Source: Sabellastarte sp. h YS-2021 (lineage: Eukaryota; Annelida; Polychaeta; Sabellida; Sabellidae). Taken from it: a stretch of DNA of 64,000 nt. The DNA lies in NCBI GenBank assembly GCA_964017235.1, contig OZ024936.1, positions 62,485,028-62,549,027 of the forward strand, read 5' to 3'. How positions within the stretch are numbered: the first letter of the stretch is position 1; each line of letters opens with the position of its first letter. The translations under genes and the position numbers were made by a program. This document shows, one piece after another, positions 44,108-56,200 of this stretch. The notes under the pieces were generated by a model. That model made no database searches. It was given only the letters and a program-made list of their open reading frames with translations, and was not told where the DNA came from.

Positions 44108-45049
44108 TACCCCACAGCCTGAGGAAACAGTTTACAACACCATGAGACATAGAATTAGTTAAACAGTACAAAGATCAGGATACTTTCAGACCAGTGTCAG
44201 TTATATAAAGGTCCAATAATGGTTCATTAAAGAAAATAATGTTTAAGAGAAAGAAAGCATATGTAAAGAAAAAGTATCAAAGCAAGACAATTCAATAACA
44301 AGAAGACAGCATTGATTAGTAAACTAAAAATTATAAAGCTGTCAAACTTATTAACTAGAGAAAAGATGTCAATGGAAATAGCACAATTATGTAAAAGTAC
44401 ATATACTAGTTAGTTGCAGCAATCCATATATCTTTTTCATAAAAGAAACATATCTCAAATATGGCTGGTGAATACACTTTGACAGAGCCAAAGTTAAAAG
44501 TCACACATGATGAAGCATACCTACACCCCTAACCAATGTTTCTACCAAGTGTCAACCTTACAGAATTCAAGAGCCTGGACAAGATTTTAAAACTCATGGT
44601 CAGTACGGCAAGGTGAAAGGTCAAATCAAGGTCACACCATGACGCTGCACACCTGCATCTCCTAACCAATGTTCGTACCAAGTATCAACTTCCTACATGA
44701 TGTTGCACACCTACACCCTCTAACCAACGTCCCTACCACGTATCAACTTCCTACATGATGTTGCACACCTACACCCTCTAACCAACGTCCCTACCACGTA
44801 TCAACTTCCAACACCTTACAGTTTCCGAGATATAGCCCAGACAAGAAGTTCGCACTCAAGGTCATTATGGCAAGGTCATAGGTCAATTCAAGGTCACACC
44901 ATGATGTTGCACACCTTTGCCCCTAACCAATGTCCCTACCAAGTATCAACTTTCTACACCTTACGGTTTCTGAGCTACAATGCCTGCCTACCCATCCAGA
45001 CACCATGGGTGAAAACAAAACCCCGACAGCCCTTAAGTGCTGTGGGGTA
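44108..45049 (-). mobile_element. Family A satellite-core element, copy 3 (inverted)
   Basis: Begins TACCCCACAGCC at 44108 and ends GGCTGT-like GCTGTGGGGTA at 45049, where the palindrome is slightly mutated (ACAGCCCTTAAGTGCTGT). The core has about four units with CTACACCCCCTAACCAATGT-like and CTCAAGGTCA motifs. One 60-bp sub-block (TACATGATGTTGCACACCTA) is locally duplicated near 44690-44780. Confidence 0.7.
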
Positions 45050-46318
45050 AAAAAAATGTGCACTGACAAAAAAATTAGTTAGAAATATAGTTTCCACATA
45101 AAAACACAGCCAAATTACTAAGCATTTTAAATTGCTTTTGAGGGCCCACTGTACTTTACATGTTTGATACTGCATTAACTCTAGTTTTTAGGGACATGAA
45201 AATTTCACGTTATATACAGTTTGTGACAGCAAGCAAAGCAAGCAATGAATTTTTGTGACAAAAAGGGGTGAAGAGATCAGTGAAATTTTATACAGACAGT
45301 GCACACAAGGTCATGTACATATTATCACAGTCATTAAGTTTCTTATACAAAAACAGTAGATTCTGTAGAATTACAACCTACAATATTTGGAGTATTTGGT
45401 CTTAATTATGCAAACTTCCATTTATAACAACAAAAATACAGCAGATTTTCTAACCTAAGGGCCACCAAAACTGGTTCCACCTCTATAGTGTGGTTTTATT
45501 AATAACACAAAAAAAAACATTATAGATAACAGGCACCTCAATTTTCAGCATGTGTCTGGATAACTTAATGAATAACTTTAAATATCAAAACATTCCATAA
45601 ACCTGAAGAAGTTATAATCGTTTTATTTAATGGTTTGTAGAATTTTGGGTTTTTCATAATGATTTCTTCCAGCAGTCTTTACATATAATATTTTCAAGAA
45701 TTTCACTTAGCGCTACAGTATCAATGTGATTTAAACTACGCTAAAACATAACGTTTTCAGTTAAATAGGAACGGTGTTACCATCAATCCTTAAAAACACA
45801 AAAATTAAGAATTCAAGCTATTTTTAACAGTGTCAAATAGAATAATAAACTGGTGTTAAATTCAGAGCTTTAGAATTTAAAAATTTATTCAAAATCCATA
45901 CCTTTAAGACAATGTTTTTATCATATTTAGATATTGTCAATATTGCTGGATATTGGTTTGAAGTTTTGATATGAATATTTAAAGTGTCAATTTCAATATT
46001 ATTTCCAAAAAAAATATAGTGATCAATTTTCTCAACAAGTTAGTTTGGTAAATTGTAACTAATAAACATTAGAATCCTCACTTTGTAGCCATATTTCAAA
46101 GAAATCTATGGTGACTTTTAACTGCATTGCACAAAATAACATAACACATTTATAAATTAAGCTAAAAGCTGTAAGTGATGTAATTCATAAACACAAAGTG
46201 TCAATATCAACTGATATGGAGCACCAAACTGAATCTTGATATCAACAGTGAAACTTTATTTCAATGCTGTAATAAATAGTAAAGTCTTGCATTATGCCAC
46301 ACTTCACAAAGTCACACA
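45050..46318. other. Unannotated AT-rich stretch
   Basis: Nothing recognisable: no supported exon, RNA gene or element end. Confidence 0.4.
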
Positions 46319-46500
46319 TCATAAAAAACCTTAGGTAATTTTATGAAGACAATGATGTTTTTGTCTAAAAATTAGTATTTTTCAGTTCAAAAAGCCTTAA
46401 TTTTACTATACCTTCAACAAATCTCACCATAATTCATTTATTTTATTAGTATTTTCACATGTGGCGAATTTCAGATATGTGGCGAATTTTACATTTCTTA
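46319..46500. mobile_element. Mariner-like MITE, copy 2 (5' truncated)
   Basis: Shares AGTTCAAAAAGCCTT, CAACAAATCTCACC and GTGGCGAATTT with copies at 638-856 and 56113-56334. It ends GGCGAATTTTACATTTCTTA, the inverse of the family's start. Confidence 0.5.
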
Positions 46501-46567
46501 ATCTAACTCTTGCTGAGCCCTTTAAATCTAGTTAAGATATGAAATCTAGTAACATCTTGTGAGATCT

Positions 46568-46972
46568 GGGCTACTATTCATAAAATTCTCAAACTCAAAC
46601 TCTGACTCATAGTGTCAAAATCAAACTCAGTACTACATAAGAATGACCTCAAATTTAGCATTCTCAAGTGAAATCCTACCTAAGTAGTACATGCTCAAAC
46701 TCTAATTAAAAACATGGTCAAACAAAATCAATGCAGCTGTAATCTCAAACATTTAAGACTCATTTGATGCGAACTTAAATATAATCCCTAAATATAGAGA
46801 GCATAAATGATTTTGAGCCTGAGTTTAAGTAATGTGTGACAATAGGTGTTATATTCGAGTTTAAGTTTAAACTCAAATTTGAATTTCAGTTTGAGTTTAA
46901 ACTCAAATTAGGGCTTCAAACCTAAATAATAGGGATTATATTGGAGCCTGAGATTTTTATGAAAACCAGCTC
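46568..46972. mobile_element. Fold-back MITE with CTCAAACTC motifs (405 bp)
   Basis: The ends form imperfect 29-bp inverted repeats: TTCATAAAATTCTCAAACTC on the left, and GAGCCTGAGATTTTTATGAA on the right. The inside is rich in CAAACTC/GAGTTTG, including the perfect palindrome TTTGAGTTTAAACTCAAA at 46890-46907. No coding capacity. Confidence 0.55.
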
Positions 46973-47295
46973 TATTTGATGAGTTTTCTGTCAGATACCA
47001 ATGAGCACCAGCTCTAGTTCCCAACTATACAGTGATACGAGGAATACAATATAAAGACTAATCTGATGCGATCTGATATGATCTGTTTTGACACAGACAA
47101 GTAGTCTTACAATGGGAGAAACTGGTGAATCAATTTAATAATTCAAAATCAATCCAGAAATGAAATGTTATGGTTATTTTAAGTATACTATAGAATGTGT
47201 ATACTATTTGCCAAAGATACCTTCAGATTTTGATAAAAGTAAGAGAAGTTGGATATTTCGCCACTGTTCTAGAAGCTTCCATACAGATGTCAAAC

Positions 47296-47480
47296 GGTAT
47301 AATGAAAGACTGGGGTGTTTCTAACCAATGCCTATAACCATGGGTTATATCGCCTGTAGTTTAAATGAATAAACCAAAACTTGGAAGATATGAGACGTCC
47401 TTTGGAGGCTGTTCCGCCTCCGAGTAAAACCTGTAACCATGGGATGTACCCTCTGTAGTGCGACTGTGACACAAATGAAG
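47296..47480. repeat. Dispersed repeat F, copy 1
   Basis: A 170-bp block with GGGTGTTTC, TATAACC-TGG-TTATA, GAGTAAAAC and GATGTAC-CTG-AGTG is related to 54250-54415. There are no termini or coding capacity. Confidence 0.45.
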
Positions 47481-47500
47481 AATTCAATACATTTAGGGAA

Positions 47501-47882
47501 CTGGGCCCAGTTTCACGAAGCCTCAAGATAAAGGTCATCTTAAATTCAAGAATTTCCTTGACTTCCCCCCCCCCCTCCTCTCCTTTACAAAAATCTCAGT
47601 TTCACAAAGCCTCCCTCCTTAAAAGAGACCTTGAAAACGCCCTTAAATTTCAAGGAAGCTAAGGACCTACCTTACATTTAAGGAAGTGTCCTTCAAGGAC
47701 TGTAAATAACTTTAATGAACATTTGCGCCATCCTTAAGTTTCAAGGAAGACCTTTGGTAGGGAGAGTTAAAGGAGGCTTTGTGAAACTGAATTTTAAGGT
47801 GGCCTTCCCAAAGGAAAAAAAAATGACCTTCCTTTACTAATGGAGGTCCTTTCCAAAGGAGGCTTTATGAAACCGGACACAG
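47501..47882. mobile_element. MITE with 24-bp inverted termini
   Basis: The left end CTGGGCCCAGTTTCACGAAG and the inverse of the right end CTGTGTCCGGTTTCATAAAG match at about 18 of 24 positions, including the adjoining CCTC. Internal copies of the motif (TTTCACAAAGCCTCC near 47590 and GGAGGCTTTGTGAAACT near 47770) make it a multi-step palindrome. A poly-C run lies at 47564-47576. Confidence 0.6.
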
Positions 47883-49189
47883 GATCCTATTCTGAATACT
47901 CAAGACGCCTCGGCAGAGATCTGTGCTGTAGGAGTCCTAAATATGAAAGTAAAAATCAATATAAAGCTATAAATTTGTAAATTATCAAACCATTATAAAA
48001 ATACAAAAGCAAAACCATAATAACCTCGAGAATATAACATACAAAGTTATACAACATAAAACAAAACATCTCATTTAATCACAACAATGCAGAACAATAA
48101 AACATTCACCAGGATATTTAAAACAATAAAACTTGTACACAGGCTTTAAATATTCTCAACAATTACTTTAAAAAGGAACTCTTCAAATTTTTCCCGCAAA
48201 TAAGGGTTATTTATGAAACAAACAACACATTTATCACTCACAACACAAGTTATCGGGATGCAAAAGTGACATCCGTACATCAACAAGTTTTTATGACACA
48301 TTGACAGCATCAGATTTTAATTTAGTGTCACAGAAGTATTTATGAGTGATAAAATGTTCATTTACTGTCAGTTTGACAACCGAATGAAACCAGTTGCAAA
48401 GAAATATAATCATTTTGACAAAATATGTGCATAAATTTTATCAAAGTCATAAAGTTCTATGCACTCACACTGGATATACAATTCCCCGAACAAGTGAAAT
48501 ACTTTATGTACCCATGATGTCACAATTTTGAAAATGCAATTATGATAGCTCAATGTCAATGGACTCATGATGATATCACAATAATGCCACTGCCAAGCAT
48601 TACTCACAGCATTAATATTACCACAAAACATTGCATATTAATGCAAAAGAAAGACCTATCAATAAACAATATAAGTGTTTCAGAATTGTTCACAATTGCC
48701 CAGAAATTCCTACTCCCGTAAGCTATTTTCTCATAAACATCAAAATTGACAAAAGCAAATTACTTTGTAACGTGCTGAACAAATGCCAATTGAACCTACT
48801 GAACACCATATTTCTGTACACATCTCTCACGTGAATTAATGAACCCCTTTTTGGTTCAACAACAACATAATACACAACTGTATGTATTCTATACACAACA
48901 AGTCTTCACCGTTTACTTACACATGTAACAACAACAACAATAATAACACATTTGGCACAAACTGGAAAACACTGTTTAAGTTTGAAAAAAACAAACCAAT
49001 CAGAATATTGAGCACAATGTTTGAAATTTGGCACCTGACATTGTCATCTTGTTCTAGGTTTAATTTAAAGGCAGGATGGAGTGGTAATTTTTGTACTGGA
49101 GCACTCTTTCATCATTTTTATGCTCTTTAATAGCTACTAATTATTGCATACAAATTGCCACAAGATACAAAAGTTTCATAAACAGTTTG

Positions 49190-49428
49190 ATTTAGGTTTA
49201 TTTGGGTTTTAACGTCGCTTTCAACACATTGTATATAGGTCATATCACGACGCTCAGTTTTAAGGCCAGAGGAAACCAGTACATACAATTTGGTCAAGGT
49301 TATGTACTGTAAACTGCCGGCTAACGGCAAGCAAGAATCGCCTTTCCCACTTGAGGTCAGGCCAGGAATCGTACTCCGATCTCAGAGGTGGGAAGTAAAA
49401 GTATTACCACTCTGCCACTGTGTCCAAT
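49190..49428 (-). mobile_element. tRNA-derived SINE, copy 2
   Basis: On the minus strand it begins ACACAGTGGCAGAGTGGTAA, an A-box-like start. CTCTGAGATCGGAGTACGATTCC holds a B-box-like GTACGATTCC. The body shares TACTGTAAACTGCCG and CAGTACATACAAT with the SINE at 15289-15518. No clean target duplication was recognised. Confidence 0.65.
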
Positions 49429-50233
49429 TTTGAGGTCATTCTATAAGATAAGAGTATTTGCAAAATCAAATAATGTACTCCAAATAATAATGACTTTTTT
49501 CTGTAACGAGTATACCTTATCCTTAACTCATTACTTCTGATATTGATATGATATTTTGTTCCAATTCTGTATGAATTTTAATCACAGACACTTAAATAAT
49601 TCTTTACTTTCTTTAAATTCTACCTATGCCAGTTCTTAATTCTTTGTGGACAAATGTCCGAGTGGCATGAGATTAATAAGATTTACAATATACAGTCAGT
49701 TTTACTAAATAATTATTTCGGTTACTTCAAAAGCCATTTGTAAATATAAAAGCATAAAATAATCTGGAAGTTACAAAGCCCTTCGGGCTTCGTGGCTTTA
49801 ATACAGCCGCTCGATAGTTTAAAACCATCATAAAGCACTCGAATATGTCTTTTATTCCTATATTATAGTACTTTCACATTGGATTTAAGTATTTTTGTGG
49901 TGTGCTTCAATAATACATGTGCTTGACATTTACACAATTAATGCACTGTATATGCATATCTTGAATATGCAAAAATACTTATTTGTTCTCCACTGCTAAC
50001 TCTCTTGTAAGTAGAAAATCAAGAACTCTCTCCTGCATGTGTTTATTCATGCAGGTTGTGTACAAAAATGTACATGTGCATTGTCTGAAGTAGCACAACC
50101 AATATACATCATGTCACATGTTCAAGTTGCAATCTTTAATTAGTCAAATTGATGCACCGATTAATACATCTTTAATCTATGCATAAATATAAATATGCAA
50201 AGCACTAATTAACATAATTAGTGTGGACCCATC

Positions 50234-50297
50234 TCATTGGTTTATCTCATCTGCCTGTTTCCACTTGGATATGGACACTTGCAGAGCATCTCTCCAC
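50234..50297 (-). CDS. PDZ-PH-PH gene: last coding exon
   Basis: Too short for standard ORF lists. Acceptor GTAATTGATAG is followed by G-TGG, which completes Lys-Trp across the junction. It encodes WRDALQVSISKWKQADEINQ and then TGA at 50236-50234. The Trp and amphipathic helix are exactly what PH2 still lacks. The 3' untranslated end was not located. Confidence 0.85.
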
Positions 50298-53200
50298 CTA
50301 TCAATTACAAAACTAGTTTAATAATCCATGTAAGACACATCACATAATATGTGATGATCTGCTACAGGAAACCAAATTCGGAAAAGGGTAATTTGGTTTT
50401 ACAGGAATGCTTTTACAGTACCAATACTCTAGTGAATTTTTGACCAAAGATTACTGCACATGGTAGTATGTATCCATATGCATAGATGGGTATATAGCTT
50501 GTGCTTATATTTATATATTCTCATGATAAATAGACATTATTATGATAGTTAATTAGTTTGTTTTTTCATTTTAGTAACTGCCCATTTCCAATATTATTAT
50601 TATTATGTATTTATACTCAGCGCAATATCTCCATATACTACAGGACTCAAAGTGCTATTTAACCAATCCGACTGTACAGGTACAGCCCCAACTCACAAGT
50701 AACTGACATTCCCCTAACTGGAAGACAGAGGCTCAAGGATGACCATTTATCAAAGTCCTTGAGGTTCTTTAATCTGCCACTGGGGATAGGACCCAATAAC
50801 AGAGGACCGCCATTTTAAGTGGTCATCCGAGCCACTATGTATCTGCTTGTACCTGGGATTGAATCCTCTGAGTTCCTAGACAAGTGTGTTACCCGCTAGG
50901 CCACAGTGGCAAATATTTTGCTTATATTTGATAATATTGGCCTTGTGTACTTCAGAGAGTGATGACAGTAATATATGAATGTACCTGTTAGGATGGCTGC
51001 TATTACGTCAGAATGGATGAGTTTGCCCATGGCCTGATTCTCCACAAGGAAAAATAGATTAATTATTGAACTCAACTAGACTCGATTCACAAGGCAATGG
51101 AAATACACTTCCCATTTAAGGGAAAACATTCTTTCTGGGGCAAAAATTTATTAAATTTCACATCTGGAATATTCACAGATGTTATATAAACAAGAAGTTT
51201 CCATGAACTTACTTTTTCCTCTCAGCCTCAGTATCAGTGCCAAAGTAGAATGTCCTCATCTTGAGTTCAGGAGGAGACAAAATAAAGCCATGTTTTCTGC
51301 CCTGTGAGAACTCACTCGTTAGCAAATAACCATGGAGATGGGCAACACCTGAAAACAAGATGCATATACAAGGTTGATTTTAAAAACTCAATCCAAACAT
51401 AGCAGAAATGTTACTAGTATCTCTCTAAGAGGCATCCCTTGAAGACCAGAAGCTCAGCCAAGTTTTGGGTTTAACTTTTGTATACAAATATAGCCAACTT
51501 AAGCCTAAGATATGGCTAACACCTTTCATGAAAAACACCCCCGGATTCACTTTTTGGTGAATGTAATAGACAAGAAAGGTCGACAAACTTGGTAACAAAA
51601 TTTTACCACATGCTCTAAATTGTGTGCATCCACTGAAACAAATATAAGTGACAATAATTAATTATGTTTTATTACAGTTTTGCTACTTTTGTACGATTTA
51701 TACGATTAAAACTGCAAAACACAAAATTTATCGCTCTATAACTAGATTTTTCATTCCTCAGTGATGTATACCGTAATTTCTAATGCTGAGTCACTAAAAT
51801 TGTTTTTACAGGTGTTGATAGATTATTATTAGACAATGGGCATTTACTGAAGAAATTACAGTATATGTGCCAGTATCGTCAACCCTCAATAGAAATGGTG
51901 AACATTATAGTTTCAAGACAGCTGGAGAATGTTTGTTTGCTTTAAAAAGTGCTACAACCAGTCTCAATAAACATCTACAGCAAAAAAATCCTCACAACCT
52001 TTGCCGTTTATTCAGCAGTAAGATCAGTCTTAATTCGCAAACTACATTAAATCATTCAGAGTTTATTTTAGAAATCAAAACTATAAACAACAGCATTAAT
52101 TGTAACTATTATTAACAAGCCTTTGCCCTGTGAGTCATTGGGTTCTTAACAATACAGTAGAAACTCAATTATGTTCCATTATCTGTATGCAGGGGTTCAA
52201 ATGTAACTTCAACATTGATATCAAAGTTTTATCGGGCTTTGCATATTGATATTGACATATCATTTTACCCCAATTATTTTACACCTACTGATGCTTCAGT
52301 TAACAAAAACCATTTTGTTAACAGATAACATAATTTATACTAAAACTGACCATGAATGTAATACAGGCTGGCTATAAAAGCAATTATAAAGACCGAAAGT
52401 GCGCAGTGAACGAAAACCCGTCTGTGCGCATAGAATCAGGTGGGAGTCATGCGATAACCGCCCGCTGAAAAACGAAAGTGCTGTTTCAAATTGCTCGATT
52501 GTATGTTGGTAGTAAAATCGTCTGCTTTTACTAGAGCGATCATGCATTCAAAACAATATGGCGGCGTCCTTGTTTGTGTCACCTCATAAAAATAAAGGGA
52601 TATTTCTTGAAACCAGGTAGGCCGGTCTTTATAATAGTAATAAATACCTCATGCTCGGGCATTTGTTACAGGATATACGCCCGGTAAAAATTCCTTAATA
52701 ATACCCTTGCGCCTAACGGTGCTCTGGCATTATTTGGAATTTTTGCCGGGCATATATCCTGTAACAAACACCCTCACAATCGGTATTTATTCCTACAATA
52801 CATTTCATAAAAAATCTCCAAAAAATTTCTTACGTTTGAATGTCAATGATCAAACTACAGAGAACTACTTTGCTACTTTAAAAATTATTCCTATCAGTAC
52901 CTGGAAACAATGTTGAATAATACTGAAATTAACAGTTTTAGTATCAATATTTAAATTAAGAAAGATATACTAATCAATTTTAAATATCGATATATGATCC
53001 CTTCACTAATTATATGTGATTAATTCATTGTATATTCAATTTTAAATATTATTCATTCCCACTGCCACAAATTTGTAATTTCCTCATTGTTTTATATTAA
53101 AATATATCTTCCATTTTAATGCACATTTCTAATATTAAAACACAATCTAACTTTCCCATTATGATTAGATTTACAGTGACCGTAATGAACATATGTAAAT

Positions 53201-56200
53201 CTTTCAAATCACCAGATCTCAAGCACAATCAAATTTATAACAACAAACCTCTGGCTTGTGAATCATTTGGGTCCTTATAATAGTACAGACTTCCATCTTT
53301 CAAGACGCAGTAGCGTTTTCTCCAAACCTTTCGGCTGTCACCACGCTTGTGTAAGTAACCATAGAAATCTGGATCTTTAATCTGGATGGCTGGCAGGTTC
53401 AAATGATGTGTGGTTGTCTCAGGGTAAGACTGGAATATTTACAAACACAACGAATATATCACCTTTAGATAACTGATTTACACCATCTCCCATTTCAAAT
53501 CGTTATAAAACCCCCAATCACGCTATAGGTGGTCTCCCATGCGGTAGTAGGCATTGGGTGAAGCGCCCTTGTCTTTCAACTACTGTCTGACACCCGTAAA
53601 CAAACTTGTGAAACAGTGGCGAAACATCCAATACCCTGCGCGTGCTACAGACATTTTATAAAGTTTAAAATTTCTGTCTCTGACTGTCTCGCTGTGAGCA
53701 TGCACAGATGAATACCGTAGCCGCTCTCTGTAACGCCCATGGGCAATGTGACCAAATATTTGCAAAAGTTGGGGATGGGCGTTTACAGCAACGAAAACCA
53801 GCCGGGTGTTTTGAAAAAATAACCCGAATTTGGGGAAACCGCGTTTTAGCACATACCGACTGAAAGTAAAGTATGTGGTTGGTAAACAAATCTCGGCACA
53901 ATAAAAAAAAAGGTGACATAATTACTAAAATAAGGAAAATATTGTTGAAAATGGATATAAATTAATCATATTTGACCGATTATTGGGTTTTTATGAAGAA
54001 AGTTCACATTGAAACGACATATTAGCAATTTATGGGCGATAACGTAAGATTGTGGATGGGCGCTTTCAAAAGCATGAGCGATACAGAGCGCGGCACCGGT
54101 ATTTTCCTATGGTTACTGAGCGTGTGGTCCACGGTGTATATAAGGTTGTGACCTGGTCGTGTTTCAGTGTAATGTGGCGACATAAGGTGAGTGGAGGAAT
54201 TGGACGGTTTTGCCACTATTTTAAATACGAACCTCAGATGATATAGTTAAAAGACATGGGTGTTTCACCAAACGAATATAACCGTGGCTTATACCACCTG
54301 CAGTGTGAATGATACACCAAATCTCAGAAGGTATGAGCCATCCCTAGATGTGGTTACTGAGTAAAACTTCTAACTGCAGGATGTACTGCCTGCAGTGTGA
54401 CTTGGTATTTAACAGAAAAAATATCCAGACGATTCTACAGCCAAAATAAATATGACAACTACAAAGCACTCCTAGAGTGCAAACCTCTGCCAAGGATGCA
54501 CAATGTTAAGTCATATGCACATGAAAAATTTCAGAAGGATGCATCCACACTATTTTTGGAATAATATCAACCACAACCAAAAAATCACTGAAAATGGGAC
54601 TTTTGGAAATTCAAGATTTTTATTTGTATTTTTTGTATAATCCTGATCTTTCCTGAAATTTAATTGCGTTTTTCTTTGTCAAGCCATATCAACATAGTTC
54701 ATTAGTTTTGGAGTAATTGTGAAGACAGACAAACAAATGCACACAAAAACATAACCTCTGTGGAGGAGGTGATAATATTATGTTGAAATCTAAGGTGTAA
54801 AATTCTTAATTCAATAGTACATGAAATAATTAAACAAATACAGCGGGTATTGTAGAAAAATTTATTCTGTTTTCTCAAATACCTGCTTTAATAGAGGTAT
54901 GATTGTTGTAAATATTTCCCGTATATTACTAAAAGTATGCAGTCTTTTTAGCTGTAACATTTGAAACATTTTAGTGCAATTTTTGTCCTACCAAATCATG
55001 TGTATAACCAAAACATCTCTATTTTAAGAAAATATAGCTTCTGTTAATATTTTTGCACAAAAACATGCATAAGTCTAATATTACAATCATTTAGACTGGA
55101 AAGTGGAATGGACCGGATTCTGGTTCATGAAGGATACATTTTAAGTGACCTCCAATTCAAATTTAGAGAAAACAGTACTTATCATACCTACCCCAGTTCT
55201 TGCATTTGCAGCCTGTTCCATTAAGCCTCCCCATTTTGTCATTTCTTCCACAGTGTCTGCTTTGAATATGTACTTTTTCTGCTCAAACTTCTCCAATTTA
55301 AATGCTGTAGGGTCAATATCCTGGGCTTTGCTCACACTGTAGTTACTCAGACAAATAGCACCAAGTGGATCAATATCCTGTAATTGAAAAATACGTAAAG
55401 TGAAATATCTACGGTTCAAATGTTTTGGGGAAAAGTGTTGGAAAACGGATAAGTCAAGTACAATAGTAGCTATTCACCTACGCAAATCTGCGGCAAATAT
55501 AATTCAGTGTAACCCTCTGATTCTTACTATATGTCAACATTATACATTTTTTTCTCTCCTAAAATAAGTCAATAGTTCCTTTATTAACAAACAAAATGGC
55601 TGAATCCATTGGAATAGTTAGTTTTAGATAAAATTGAACTCTTCATTAGTGAGCTCCTACCGACCCATCCCTTGTAGTAAATTTTGTTAAGAGGCACTAT
55701 TCGTAAACTTACACCTTCTGTCTTGTAGTAGTACAGACAGTTGTCTTGTTTTAGTATAAACCAGCGTTTCTTGAAGGTTCTGCGCAGGCCAGTTGACTGT
55801 TTCCACAAGTAGCCACTCTTCTGAGGTACTGGGTCAGTGGAAGAATAGAGTGTTAATTCCACTTTACACGGGTCTGAAAAGTAGGTATAAGTTTCTGTGA
55901 ACATAACTTGTTATCAGAATATGCTGATCACTGACTGCAATTTTTATGAAATCATGGCATCAGGGAGACTGAAAGTCTAGAATGCACAGCAACATAGTAA
56001 CATCATCAATCTTGATATCTTTATAACAGGATTAAACTCCCAGTACAAAGAAGTCTAACAAACATCTACAGAAAGATGATTCCATTTTTTACAAATAACA
56101 TAAATATATATAGTAAGAAATCCAAAACAATTCGCCACTTATCTGAAATTCGCCACATGTTGAAATACTAATAAAATAAATTAATTGAGGTGAGCTTTGT

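Noticed and set aside
51000-51060. Alternative last exon for the PDZ-PH-PH gene (KPWANSSILT and stop)
   Set aside because: The exon at 50234-50297 fits the same phase and supplies a proper PH C-terminal helix with Trp, so it is far better supported.
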